DNA of 64,000 bases from Dyadobacter crusticola DSM 16708. Lineage in GTDB: Bacteria > Bacteroidota > Bacteroidia > Cytophagales > Spirosomataceae. The notes under the pieces are model-generated. The model saw nothing but the letters and a program-made list of their open reading frames with translations, had not been told where the DNA came from and did no database searches. The position numbers and the translations under genes are program-made. Below, piece by piece: positions 1 through 8,735 of the stretch. The DNA lies in assembly GCF_000701505.1 (NCBI RefSeq), contig NZ_JNJB01000004.1, positions 62,001-126,000 of the forward strand, given 5' to 3'. The number at the start of each line of letters is the position of its first letter. Within the stretch, counting starts at the first letter, position 1.

Positions 1-2007
1 CTGCGACATATCATCCAGCGAGAGGCACTCCGCGCCCAGCGCCTGCGCCAGCTCAGCCGCGCGACCAAAACGCAGGTAGCCTTTTTCGGTATCCAGCACC
101 AGTGACTGAATGTTCAACCCGGAAATTTGTGCAGCAATCTGTACGGTTTGCGACCAGGGGTCACCACCGCCAGGGAGCGGCACATTAGCCTTTCCATCAC
201 TTAAAATGACAAGAAACGGTTTGATCCCACTCCTGCTTTGATAAGAAGTCAGAAGTTCCTGCGCGAGTTGCAGCGCATGTGCAAGCGGCGTGCGGCCACC
301 GGTAGGAAGCGACTGCATGGCCATTATGGCGCGCTCGGTACTGGCAGTCGGTTCAAGCAAAACTTCCGCCTTCAACCCACGAAAGGAGATCACGCCCACG
401 GTATCGCGCTTCTGGTAAGCATCTTCCAGCAAGCTCAGCACACTGCCCTTCACCGCCTCCATTCGTTTCCCGGCCGACATTGACCCGGAAGCATCTACAA
501 CAAAAAGGATCAGGTTCCCGGCTTTCCCCTGCTTCACTTTCCTATGCAAATCCTCTCGCGCCAGCCCAACCTGATCCGGATCCCGCGCAACTGCGTGCAT
601 CAAACTCGCTGTAACAGCAAGGTCTTTGGCAAAAACATCCTTCTCAACCCGCACCTGCATACCTCTGACAGTATCCCAAGCCTTGCTCCTGCGCCCCCCC
701 GAAAGTTCAGGAGCAACCACCGCAGCCTCTGACTTCAATTCCACATTTCCCAAAGCCGCAACACCAAGAACCTTTTCCTCACCCCCTGGCCCCCTCTCCG
801 GCAAACCCGAAAGTTCACCCCCAGCCGCACGCTCAGGCAAAGCCGCAAGCCCAGCCGCAGGCGTAGGCCCTAGCTCAGGCGAAGCCGCAAGCCCAGCCGA
901 AGGCGAAGGCCCTAGCTCAGGCGAAGCCGCAAGCCCAGCCGAAGGCGAAGGCCCCAGCTCAGGCGAAGCCGCAAGCCCAGCCGAAGGCGAAGGCCCAAGC
1001 TCAGGCGAAGCCGCAAGCCCCGGCGCAGCCCCAAAATCTCTTGCCCCGGGATTTATCCCGGGGACCCGGTGAATGAGGACAAGTTGGGCAGCTTGTTTGA
1101 TGTCATCGGAGATAACAGCTGATCTTCCCGCCCAGGCGGCAAGCGTAACCGCAGTTTTATACATCACAATATCTGCCCTTAAACTCGCCACAGACCATTC
1201 CATACAAATCTGACTGATCAGCGAGAGCAAACCATCCGGCATTTGTACCGAAGGCAGCAGCAGCTGAGCGCGATGTATCCTCTCTTGTAGTGCCAACTGA
1301 GACAAACGCCATTTTTCAACAAAAGCGGCAGGATTTGCTTCAAACTCCATTCTTCTCCTCACAACCTCGGTTCTCTCTGCAATATCCTGCGGCGGAGCTA
1401 CCTCCACCATCAGTCCGAAACGATCCAGGAACTGCGGTCGGAGATTCCCCTCCTCCGGGTTCATGGTACCGATGAGCACAAATCTGGAAGGGTGGCTTGC
1501 AGACAGTCCCTCGCGTTCAATGGTATTCATGCCGGACGCAGCAACGTCCAGGAGAATATCGACGAGGTGGTCGGCGAGGAGATTTACTTCGTCGATATAC
1601 AAAATACCCCTGTGCGCGGCAGCCAGCAGGCCGGGTTGCAGCTTTCTCTTTTTTTCAGACAGGATCGCTTCCAGATCGAGGCTGCCTATCAGCCGGTCTT
1701 CCGAAGCCCCGAGGGGCAGATCCACGAAAGGCGGGGCAATCTGCTCAAAATCAGTTTTGACCCATTGACTATCAACGGATTGTTCCGTTTCAGCAGAATC
1801 GAAAAGCAAGCTAAATTCCCGTTTTACCAGCGGCATTACGGCGGACAAGCCACGTGCGGCAGTTGTTTTGGCAGTACCTTTTTCACCTTTGATCAACACG
1901 CCGCCGATACCAGGATTTACCGCACAGAGCAGCAGCGCCTGCTTCAACTTTTCTTGCCCTACAATGGCGGAAAACGGATAATAATGCATGGGTATGTTCA
2001 AATTCAT
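1..2007 (-). CDS. Fused AAA+/vWA chelatase subunit (ChlI-ChlD type), 3' end beyond window
   Basis: The frame is open from ATG at 2007 to the left edge, 669 codons, with no stop. Residues 1-310 are a magnesium-chelatase-type AAA+ ATPase with Walker A GEKGTAKTT (41-49) and Walker B ILYIDEVN near 135. Residues 320-390 are a low-complexity linker made of a 14-residue repeat. After it comes a von Willebrand A domain with MIDAS motif DASGSMS near residue 501. ChlI/BchI and ChlD/BchD ATPases drive metal insertion by a large H/CobN subunit. CobN lies 15 bp upstream in the same operon, so the likely job is ATP-dependent cobalt insertion into hydrogenobyrinic acid diamide, replacing CobS/CobT. The vWA domain is nearly complete at the edge, so little seems missing. 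Family assignment is secure; metal specificity is inferred from context. Confidence 0.88.
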   Translation of the reverse strand, partial: MNLNIPMHYYPFSAIVGQEKLKQALLLCAVNPGIGGVLIKGEKGTAKTTAARGLSAVMPLVKREFSLLFDSAETEQSVDSQWVKTDFEQIAPPFVDLPLGASEDRLIGSLDLEAILSEKKRKLQPGLLAAAHRGILYIDEVNLLADHLVDILLDVAASGMNTIEREGLSASHPSRFVLIGTMNPEEGNLRPQFLDRFGLMVEVAPPQDIAERTEVVRRRMEFEANPAAFVEKWRLSQLALQERIHRAQLLLPSVQMPDGLLSLISQICMEWSVASLRADIVMYKTAVTLAAWAGRSAVISDDIKQAAQLVLIHRVPGINPGARDFGAAPGLAASPELGPSPSAGLAASPELGPSPSAGLAASPELGPSPSAGLAASPELGPTPAAGLAALPERAAGGELSGLPERGPGGEEKVLGVAALGNVELKSEAAVVAPELSGGRRSKAWDTVRGMQVRVEKDVFAKDLAVTASLMHAVARDPDQVGLAREDLHRKVKQGKAGNLILFVVDASGSMSAGKRMEAVKGSVLSLLEDAYQKRDTVGVISFRGLKAEVLLEPTASTERAIMAMQSLPTGGRTPLAHALQLAQELLTSYQSRSGIKPFLVILSDGKANVPLPGGGDPWSQTVQIAAQISGLNIQSLVLDTEKGYLRFGRAAELAQALGAECLSLDDMSQ
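841..1022. repeat. 42-bp in-frame tandem repeat in the chelatase linker
   Basis: Four copies of a 42-bp unit occur at 841-882, 883-924, 925-966 and 967-1008, with a partial copy to about 1022. Copies differ by only a few bases. Each unit encodes 14 residues (LAASPELGPSPSAG) on the minus strand, so copy-number change would keep the frame and only alter linker length between the AAA+ and vWA domains. Confidence 0.93.
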
Positions 2008-2022
2008 GTATTTCAGACTCTC

Positions 2023-5000
2023 CTATTCACTCCTGATTTCGACCAGCTCTTCACTTTTGAGGTACAGCTCCTTTAGACCCTCCAAAGCTTCCTGGGACGG
2101 ATTCGCCCACATACCTCTTTGAGCCGCTTCCAGCAGCCGCTCCGAAATCGCGTGCAGCGCCCAGGGATTACTTTCTTCAAAAAACTGCTGCATGGAACGA
2201 TCGAGCGCGTAAGTCTCTGTTACTTTTTCGTACATCCAATCGTCGACCACCCTGGCAGTAGCATCGTAACCAAAGAGGTAATCGACTGTGGCGGTAAGTT
2301 CGAGACCACCTTTGTAGCCGTGCTTTTTGATGCTCTCGATCCATTTCGGGTTAACAACACGCGACCGGAATACACGCAATGTTTCTTCTTTCAGATCGCG
2401 CACGACGGGCTTGGCAGGATTTTGCGAATCGCCAAAGTAGTGCCTGGGCTGCTGGCCGGTGAGGTTGCGGATGGTAGCGATCATCCCGCCGTGAAATTGC
2501 AGGTAATCGTCGCTGTCGAAAATGTCGTGCTCGCGGTTATCCTGGTTATGTAAAGCTATTTCAACGCCTGCGAGCTGGTTTTTGAACTCGCTTCTTGCAT
2601 CCACACCCTGCGCATTTCTGGAATAGGCATACCCGCCCCAGTTCACATAAGCTTGTGCGAAATCTGCATCTGATTGCCAGTTTTTCTCATCAATAAGCGG
2701 CAAAATGCCCGCTCCGTAAGTGCCTGGCGCTGCACCGAAAACGCGGTACCCTGCCCGCGCCTCGGCTTCTTCGGGTGAGAGCTCCTGGTTTTTATGTAAC
2801 TCGGCAAGATCTTTCAGGTAATGACTGCGCACGAAATTCTGGTCCAGCGGCTCGTCGCTGGCGATCACCAGCTGCACAGCTTCGTCAAGCAGTTCTATCA
2901 AATGTGGAAATGCGTCGCGGAAAAAGCCGCTGATGCGGGTAGTAACATCAATGCGCGGACGGCCGAGCTCCGCAAGTGGGATCAGCTCCACGCCCGTAAT
3001 GCGCCGACTCTCCGACTGCCAGAGCGGGCGCACGCCAAGCAATGCAAGTACCTCGGCCACATCGTCCCCGTGCGTCCGCATGGCGCTGGTACCCCAAATA
3101 CTGATCCCCACACTTTCCGGATACCGTCCCGTTTCTTTTAAATGGCGCTCCAAAACCTCACGCGCAAGCTGCTGCCCAACTTCCCACGCGGCCTTTGAAG
3201 GCAAAACCCGGGGATCAACTGCATAGAAATTCCGTCCCGTTGGAAGAATGTGCGCCATTCCGCGCGTAGGAGCGCCACTCGGACCAGCAGGAACGTAACC
3301 GCCCGAGAGTCCGTGCAGCAGGTTTGTTATCTCTTCGTCTGTTTTTGCAAGATTCGGGACAAGTTCCTTGCAGGCAAATTCCAGAATGCGTTTGATACCC
3401 GAAAACCCTGGTTTTTCAGGAACAAAGTCCAGTGTTTCAAAAATGACCTGATCGATTGCTTTTACATCAAAACCGTAGCTTTCCAAAAGGCTGAACAAGT
3501 GGTTGCTCAATTCATCCACTGCATCCAGCGCGTCGGCGCCTGTCACAATGGGCTTACCGGCGAGCGTCTGCAAAGCAATGGGTACGTGCCTTAAACGTTC
3601 GCCTTTTTTAGATAAAACAGCTTCATAATCCAGTCCGAACATCCGCAGCATTTCGGATTGCAGACCGGGTATTTCAGCATTTGGAAGGCGGGTAAGTGAT
3701 TGCAGCATATCTGTCAGTGCTTGTCCCGTCGGCATTTCACCCAGCGTATGCAGCCCGTTCCTGATCTGCGCCGCGCCCAGCTCGCAGAGATATCCGTCTA
3801 TATCTTCGATCAAATGTGCTATATCTTTTCCATCCATTTCGGCAAGACTTACCGGCACGCCTTCGGGCGTCATTTCATCGTCCCAATCGTGCTTGTGATC
3901 ACCGTGGTCGCGGCTCAGCATGGCGGCGAGATCGGCATCCAGGTTGGTTTGTCGGATCAGGTCCCAGATTTGTCTCTGCAACAGCGGCAGCTTGGCCGGA
4001 TCGAGGCTTTCTACCTGATAGTATTCATCAACAAGCTGGGTTAATTCCGCCAGTTCACCGTAGCTATCCGCCGAAGTCATAGGCGGCGTAAGATGATCGA
4101 CCACTACCGCATGCGCGCGGCGTTTGGCCTGCGAACCTTCACCCGGGTCGTTGATAATAAATGGATAAAATAGCGGCAAATCGCCCAGAATAGCATCGGG
4201 AAAACAGTTTTCGGACAAACCTATTCCTTTACCCGGCAACCATTCCAGGGTACCATGCTTACCCACATGCACGATTGCGTCTGCCTGCCACTCATCGCGG
4301 AGCCAGCGGTACAATGCATAATAATGGTGCGTGGGGGGCAGGTCGGGCTGGTGGTAAATCGCATCAGGGTCCATACCGTAACCTCTCGGCGGCTGTAAGG
4401 CTACAAATGCATTGCCAAGTTCAAGACCAGCCAGCGCAATGTGCCCGTCGTGTATGTAAGTTTCCCCGGGAGGCGGGCCCCACTGTTTGGTTATTTTTTG
4501 CCGGATCAAAAGCGGTAATTCTTCAAACCAGCTTTGATATTGTGCCGCTGCTACGCGCCCGGCCGCATTGCCCAGCTGTGCAGGTGTAAGGTAATTTTCG
4601 TCGTAGGAACACCTGTCTATTAAAGAATGCATCAGCTCGTCCCCGGTCGCAGGCAGGTTTTGAATTAAATATCCCTCCGCCTGCATAGCGTGCAGAATAT
4701 TCATCAGAGACGCGGGTGCATCAAGCCCCACTGCATTTCCGACCTGCGACGCTTTTGTATTGGAGTTTGTAAAAATGAATGCAACTTTTTTGTCGCGGTT
4801 ATTCAAATGTTTCAGTCTGGCAAAACGGAGAGCGAGACCTGTAACCCTGTCGACACGCTCGGCCAGCGGCTCATAGCCTTTTGTTTCTTTTCCTTTTTCC
4901 TTGAATGAAACAGGCACCGTGATAATCCGGCCGTCAAATTCGGGAATGGCCACGTTCATGGCGGTATCCAGCGGATTCAGTCCCCGCGCCGACGATTCCC

Positions 5001-6306
5001 AGGGGCCGCGCGCCATTCCGCTCGTAATGGCTTGCAAAATCGGAACGTCCAATCCTGTGAGCGACGCAACGGGCTTGCTGATCGTACCCGCAGGCTGGAT
5101 ATCCGTAATTGCAAATGAAATAGTGTTAATCAAAACATCCACACGCACGGGCGCCTCGAAAAACCTGAACGCCGCCGGCTTACCCCTCTCCGCATCAATG
5201 GATTTCAGGGAAGATGTAAAAACGGGCAATGCATTGAGCCCCCGCTCTTCCAGCGACTGTATCATCGCATCTACAAAGGCCGTGTTCCCGCTGATCCAAT
5301 GCGCCCGGTAGAATGTAATCGCCACTGTCGCTCGCGATGGATCGTGCCATTTCAGCCAGTCTGTTATATCCGCATTTTCAGGCAGGTCGGGGTGGTAGAT
5401 ACCGTGCTCTGGCAACGCCGCTGCTGGCTCCGCGCCGAAGCCCGTCATGAGCAGATGGTCTGACAGATAAAATAACAGCGAGGCCAGGTTGTTGTAGCCG
5501 CCTGCTTGAAGATAACTTAATGTATCCTGCAAAATAGCCGGCGATACCGTGGATACTGCCGCAAATTCGGGGTTCAATTCACCCGTCCCGCTTACCACGA
5601 TCAGGTGTTGCTGCCTTTGTTTGGCCAGGTTCACCAGCTCGCCAAAACCCGGGATACTGCTCAGCCTGCCATGAATGCGGATCACAACAATTTTGGCTTC
5701 CGCAATCTCCCTTTGCAGCAGCTGCGCCATTTGCTCCTCGTTTTTAATACCCATTAAACTCATTCCCAATGTTTTGGGAAATTCGTCTGGCAGTAGCTCC
5801 ATGGCCCTGTTCAAGGCCAGCAAGTCCGTATCTGCATGCGTAAGGAAAACGATCCCTTCTGTGGGCAGCGCAGTTTCGCCGGCGATAGTGGCATTCTCAG
5901 ATCCTTTCCACGTATAAAATTGAAAAACGTATTCGGCCAGGTCGGCGGGGGGCACGAGGTACCTGTCCGCCTTGACCATGCTTTCGATATAATCAAAAAT
6001 GGCGAAGATCTGCCAGTCATTATTGATCGAATGAAACCACACCGAATGCCCGTCAAAAAGCAGGGTAACCACATTAGCCAGCGTGCAAGGGCCCAGACAG
6101 CCGCCTTTGGTCAGGTGCACGGTGTTCCGCAGCTTTCGTTTCAGCCACTCGCTTTTGTAAAGTTCAACCGGAATTGCCGCATAGCCACGGTCAACCCGGC
6201 CGCAGCAGCAGGCATTGTAGCAGTAGGACAAATGTCCCCTGCGCTGCACAAGGTTAATGGATTTTCCGTCTGAGCGCGTGACGCGCTGGCGTTTGTGTTG
6301 AGTCAT
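2023..6306 (-). CDS. cobN: Cobaltochelatase large subunit CobN with N-terminal 2Fe-2S-like domain
   Basis: The 1427-residue product belongs to the CobN/magnesium-chelatase H family, the porphyrinoid-binding subunit that inserts cobalt into the corrin ring in the cytoplasm. The family signature [15 protein letters not shown] is near residue 690. CobN proteins are usually about 1250-1300 residues. The surplus here is an N-terminal domain of about 140 residues with Cys29, Cys33-35, Cys70 and Cys74 (CLGPC), a spacing like thioredoxin-fold 2Fe-2S ferredoxins. The gene lies 63 bp after the cobyrinate diamide synthase and 15 bp before the AAA+/vWA partner, giving one operon under the minus-strand cobalamin riboswitch. 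The CobN call is firm; cluster binding by the extra domain is inferred. Confidence 0.93.
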   Translation of the reverse strand: MTQHKRQRVTRSDGKSINLVQRRGHLSYCYNACCCGRVDRGYAAIPVELYKSEWLKRKLRNTVHLTKGGCLGPCTLANVVTLLFDGHSVWFHSINNDWQIFAIFDYIESMVKADRYLVPPADLAEYVFQFYTWKGSENATIAGETALPTEGIVFLTHADTDLLALNRAMELLPDEFPKTLGMSLMGIKNEEQMAQLLQREIAEAKIVVIRIHGRLSSIPGFGELVNLAKQRQQHLIVVSGTGELNPEFAAVSTVSPAILQDTLSYLQAGGYNNLASLLFYLSDHLLMTGFGAEPAAALPEHGIYHPDLPENADITDWLKWHDPSRATVAITFYRAHWISGNTAFVDAMIQSLEERGLNALPVFTSSLKSIDAERGKPAAFRFFEAPVRVDVLINTISFAITDIQPAGTISKPVASLTGLDVPILQAITSGMARGPWESSARGLNPLDTAMNVAIPEFDGRIITVPVSFKEKGKETKGYEPLAERVDRVTGLALRFARLKHLNNRDKKVAFIFTNSNTKASQVGNAVGLDAPASLMNILHAMQAEGYLIQNLPATGDELMHSLIDRCSYDENYLTPAQLGNAAGRVAAAQYQSWFEELPLLIRQKITKQWGPPPGETYIHDGHIALAGLELGNAFVALQPPRGYGMDPDAIYHQPDLPPTHHYYALYRWLRDEWQADAIVHVGKHGTLEWLPGKGIGLSENCFPDAILGDLPLFYPFIINDPGEGSQAKRRAHAVVVDHLTPPMTSADSYGELAELTQLVDEYYQVESLDPAKLPLLQRQIWDLIRQTNLDADLAAMLSRDHGDHKHDWDDEMTPEGVPVSLAEMDGKDIAHLIEDIDGYLCELGAAQIRNGLHTLGEMPTGQALTDMLQSLTRLPNAEIPGLQSEMLRMFGLDYEAVLSKKGERLRHVPIALQTLAGKPIVTGADALDAVDELSNHLFSLLESYGFDVKAIDQVIFETLDFVPEKPGFSGIKRILEFACKELVPNLAKTDEEITNLLHGLSGGYVPAGPSGAPTRGMAHILPTGRNFYAVDPRVLPSKAAWEVGQQLAREVLERHLKETGRYPESVGISIWGTSAMRTHGDDVAEVLALLGVRPLWQSESRRITGVELIPLAELGRPRIDVTTRISGFFRDAFPHLIELLDEAVQLVIASDEPLDQNFVRSHYLKDLAELHKNQELSPEEAEARAGYRVFGAAPGTYGAGILPLIDEKNWQSDADFAQAYVNWGGYAYSRNAQGVDARSEFKNQLAGVEIALHNQDNREHDIFDSDDYLQFHGGMIATIRNLTGQQPRHYFGDSQNPAKPVVRDLKEETLRVFRSRVVNPKWIESIKKHGYKGGLELTATVDYLFGYDATARVVDDWMYEKVTETYALDRSMQQFFEESNPWALHAISERLLEAAQRGMWANPSQEALEGLKELYLKSEELVEIRSE

Positions 6307-6312
6307 TTCAAT

Positions 6313-6366
6313 GGCTATCGGCTGTCAGCTATCGGCTATCGGATAATTAGGCCGACGGCCGATAGC
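6313..6366. repeat. GCTATCGGC short-repeat hairpin between cbiA/cobB and cobN
   Basis: The 63-bp gap between the two genes holds three direct GCTATCGGC-like copies (6315-6342) and an inverted copy GCCGATAGC at 6358-6366. The operon transcript could fold these arms into a stem-loop. It resembles a small intercistronic palindromic repeat; there is no strong U tract, so full termination is unlikely. Confidence 0.6.
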
Positions 6367-6369
6367 TTT

Positions 6370-7698
6370 TTAGTTGTTCACTTTTATATTTATCAGGTTT
6401 TTTATAAAGCTTTGATTTTCGCCCCAGTATATGTGCATGTAGGTGGCGAAAGTGTTGTTTTTGCGGTAGAGCTTCGTATCTGTTTCAATGCCTCTTGCAT
6501 TCGTAATCTGCGCGTTGGTTTCGGTTAAGCTGTTTTTTGTAAATCCGGAGTAATGGAATTCGTGGCCTTTGAACTGCAACCCATTCCAGTCTCCGGTGCG
6601 GTAGCCCAATACCATTTTGGAATGCAGCATACTGGTGCTGCATGGGAGTGCGCCTGTCATTTCAAATGTTTCACCTTGCGCGTTGGTAAGTTGCTCGCCG
6701 AGGTACATCAGTCCGCCGCATTCCGCGAAGGCCAGGCCGCCATTTGCACAATAAGCTTTGATACTCTCCCGCATGGTTTCGTTGTCACTCAGCGCTGCTG
6801 CATGTAGCTCGGGGTAGCCGCCGGGAATGTAGAGAAAGTCCGTTGCAGGCAGGACGTGATCGTGAATCGGGCTGAACCAGGTGATATCTCCCAGATCAGC
6901 AAGCGCCGCCATATTTTGATGGTAAGTAAATGTAAATGCTTCGTCCCGAGCAATGGAAATTCTGAGCCTGTTACCCGCCGTTTCTGCTATTTCCGGTGGC
7001 CGCATATCTCCATGGCTGAAATCAACCTTGGTCAGTTCCAGCAAACGGTCCAGGTTTACCGTTCGCTCAACTGCATCGGCTGCGTTTTCGATGATTTGCC
7101 CGTAGTCGGTTTCCGAGGAAATATGCAAACCCAGGTGTCGCGACGGAATTGCAAGTGCACTGTTTTTAGACAAAAACCCAAGTGCCTCAATGCCCACATC
7201 CGCACAGGCGTCCTGCAAAAACCGATAATGCGACTCCGTTCCCACGAAGTTGAAAATCACTCCTACAATGGTAATCTGGGGATAAAAATTTTTGAATCCG
7301 TACAGCAAAGCCGCCGCCGAGTACGCCATCGACCGGGCGTCGACGACCAAAACAACCGGCACGCCCAGCAACCCGGCGATTGCCGCACTGCTGCCATCCA
7401 TTTTCTGCGCGCCATCGAAAAGTCCCATTACACCCTCGGTTACTGAGACATCTTTCCCAGCCGAATACCGATTATAAAGCGCCTGCACGTGCGCCTCCGA
7501 GGACATGAATGTATCCAGATTGATACTCTGGTTCCCAGCCGCTTCGGTGTGGTGAATGGGATCAATGTAATCTGGTCCGCACTTAAAGGGCTGTACTTTC
7601 AGGCTACGCCTGGTAAGCGCGCGCAGTAAGCCCAGCGTAAGGATCGTCTTACCCGAATTGCTCGCAGGAGCAGAAATGAGAAAATGGGACTGGGTCAT
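6370..7698 (-). CDS. cobB: Cobyrinate a,c-diamide synthase (CobB/CbiA family)
   Basis: This ATP- and glutamine-dependent enzyme amidates the a and c side chains of (hydrogeno)cobyrinic acid in the cytoplasm. From the chosen start the protein is 442 residues, normal for the family. It opens with MTQSHFLISAPASNSGKT, a P-loop typical of the N-terminal dethiobiotin-synthetase-like domain. The C-terminal class I glutamine amidotransferase-like domain has the nucleophile in AECGGLMYLGE and a His in HEFHYSGF. An in-frame ATG 13 codons upstream (7737) exists, but the extension is not family-like. It is the first gene after the minus-strand cobalamin riboswitch and heads the chelatase operon. Whether it acts before or after cobalt insertion cannot be read from sequence; CobN nearby favours the aerobic route. 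Confidence 0.92.
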   Translation of the reverse strand: MTQSHFLISAPASNSGKTILTLGLLRALTRRSLKVQPFKCGPDYIDPIHHTEAAGNQSINLDTFMSSEAHVQALYNRYSAGKDVSVTEGVMGLFDGAQKMDGSSAAIAGLLGVPVVLVVDARSMAYSAAALLYGFKNFYPQITIVGVIFNFVGTESHYRFLQDACADVGIEALGFLSKNSALAIPSRHLGLHISSETDYGQIIENAADAVERTVNLDRLLELTKVDFSHGDMRPPEIAETAGNRLRISIARDEAFTFTYHQNMAALADLGDITWFSPIHDHVLPATDFLYIPGGYPELHAAALSDNETMRESIKAYCANGGLAFAECGGLMYLGEQLTNAQGETFEMTGALPCSTSMLHSKMVLGYRTGDWNGLQFKGHEFHYSGFTKNSLTETNAQITNARGIETDTKLYRKNNTFATYMHIYWGENQSFIKNLINIKVNN

Positions 7699-7943
7699 TG
7701 GTTCTGCTGCTAGCGCCACCAACACCCGCCTGCACACGCATTCGTGTCCATTCGTGCATTCGTGGCAAACAAAAATTACGAAAGCCCCAAGCTAAATCTC
7801 ACAATACGATCGGCAGAAAAAAGAAAAAGACAGGAAGGTTGGATTAAGAAGAAAACCCAATGAAGAGCACAGGGCATTAGCCCTGAAACGCAATATCCAG
7901 ATCTGACTAGCTTCATTCCGCGAAAGCATTGTCAACAAAGAAA
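7699..7943 (-). other. Leader between cobalamin riboswitch and cobB
   Basis: These 245 bases carry no credible gene. They include three copies of ATTCGTG at about 7740-7765. On the transcript a GCAGGCG stretch (7728-7733 region, about 30 nt before the ATG) could pair with the CCTGC of the riboswitch B12 box. This makes it a candidate expression platform; that pairing is only a suggestion. Confidence 0.4.
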
Positions 7944-8058
7944 AGGCAGGTTTTCTGACTCGTAACGTTTCATCAAATTTCAAACGTTACTTACAGTTGC
8001 GCGACAGCTCGTGATTTTCACACGATTCCCCTAATAATTCACTGATTAGTAAAACCTT
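7944..8058 (-). ncRNA. Compact cobalamin riboswitch for the cobB-cobN-chelatase operon
   Basis: Read on the minus strand, the stretch contains in order AGGTTTT, GGGGAATCGTGTGAAAATC, GCTGTCGCGCAACTGTAAG, a perfect stem GTAACGTTT...AAACGTTAC, and the B12 box GTCAGAAAACCTGCC ending at 7944. These are the conserved blocks of cobalamin riboswitches. The usual peripheral arm carrying CCACTGG and GGGAAGG is missing and replaced by the short GTAACGTTT hairpin, as in the smaller (Cbl-II-like) class. The 5' AGGTTTT can close helix P1 with AAAACCT of the B12 box. It starts a few bases after a Bacteroidota-type promoter and should lower expression of cobalamin synthesis when cobalamin is plentiful. Confidence 0.88.
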
Positions 8059-8068
8059 TCCTGTTGGA

Positions 8069-8099
8069 AAAAGATAGCAAAGAACTTGTTTGTGGCAAA
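8069..8099 (-). promoter_or_regulatory. Bacteroidota-type promoter of the cobB operon
   Basis: On the minus strand TTTG (8099-8096) is followed after exactly 19 bases by TATCTTTT (8076-8069), seven of eight matches to TAnnTTTG. Predicted transcription start near 8062 places the riboswitch at the very 5' end of the RNA. Confidence 0.7.
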
Positions 8100-8170
8100 T
8101 GTAGCACGATTTTGCAGAAATCCCCGAAGGCGGCGGGCAAGAGGAAGAACTTTTCGCAGTCCCAAAAATT

Positions 8171-8203
8171 TTTGCTCCCCGCATCCAAAAAGGTATAGCT
8201 TTG
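8171..8203 (+). promoter_or_regulatory. Bacteroidota-type promoter of the transporter arm
   Basis: TTTG at 8171-8174 and TAGCTTTG at 8196-8203, an exact TAnnTTTG, are separated by 21 bases. Transcription would start near 8210, about ten bases before the plus-strand riboswitch. Confidence 0.68.
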
Positions 8204-8219
8204 CGCCTCATTTGGTTCA

Positions 8220-8595
8220 CGCCTATGGTGTGATTAAAAGGGAATCCGGTGCAAATCCGGAGCAGTACCCGCTGCTGTAAGTTCATTTACTGGGAGTTGA
8301 CATTTTGCCACTGGAAGAAGGGAATTTTGAATGATTGAATGATTGAATGACTGAATAGAATTATGAATGAGTGAGTTAGTGAATGAGTGAGTTAGTGAAT
8401 GGCTGGGTTACGGCGGACGAGTGGTTTTTTAGTTAATATTATTCAAAACTGCGACCGTCCCATATTCAATCATTCGATCATTCAATCATTCAAAATTAAA
8501 ATTCACTCATTCAATCATTCAATCATTCGATCATTCGATCATTATCCTTCCGGGAAGGCGTCTACTACTGAACGAGCCAGAAGACCTGCCATTTG
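8220..8595 (+). ncRNA. Cobalamin riboswitch with a greatly enlarged peripheral arm
   Basis: Conserved blocks appear in order: GGT (8227-8229), GGGAATCCGGTGCAAATCC, GCAGTACCCGCTGCTGTAAG, CCACTGG (8308-8314), GGGAAGGCG (8552-8560) and the B12 box GAGCCAGAAGACCTGCC ending at 8590. In known members the segment between CCACTGG and GGGAAGG is a short variable arm. Here it spans about 235 bases and is filled by mirrored short repeats able to form a long hairpin. The switch stands upstream of a Ni/Co transporter and a TonB receptor, matching cobalamin control of cobalt or corrinoid uptake. Confidence 0.9.
8326..8544. repeat. Mirrored GAATGATT / AATCATTC repeat array inside the riboswitch
   Basis: The left half (about 8329-8400) repeats GAATGATT-like and GAATGAGTGAGTTAGT-like units. 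The right half (about 8465-8543) repeats AATCATTC and CGATCATT, the reverse complement of the left. The two halves can pair into an imperfect stem of up to about 70 bp, capped by a unique loop of about 60 bases (8401-8460). Confidence 0.85.
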
Positions 8596-8638
8596 AGAAT
8601 ATCCGTTTTGCTTTCGGGAAGAAAGGCGAGAGGATTTT

Positions 8639-8720
8639 GGCAGGCGGTATAGCGCCCTGCCTTCTTCCCTGTTTCCCCCATTGTCAATCCGGATCAAATC
8701 AATCAGCCTGCGCTGGCAGG
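8639..8720 (+). promoter_or_regulatory. Likely expression platform of the plus-strand riboswitch
   Basis: Two hairpins lie between the B12 box and the transporter ATG at 8736. The first pairs GGCAGG (8639-8644) with CCTGCC (8656-8661). The second pairs CCTGC (8707-8711) with GCAGG (8716-8720) and ends 15 bases before the start codon. GGCAGG could instead pair with CCTGCC of the B12 box. Such alternatives suit control of translation start; no poly-U terminator is present. Confidence 0.5.
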
Positions 8721-8735
8721 GTTAAATTTTATTCG

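Noticed and set aside
841..1050. Regular repeats that could suggest a CRISPR array
   Set aside because: Units are contiguous 42-bp tandem copies without unique spacers and are in frame within a chelatase gene.
626..1072. Plus-strand 148-residue reading frame rich in Ala, Ser, Gly and Glu
   Set aside because: It is antisense to the repeat linker of the chelatase gene and has no domain features.
8399..8596. Plus-strand 65-codon frame inside the cobalamin riboswitch
   Set aside because: It translates the repeat arm and the B12 box; structured RNA explains the region.
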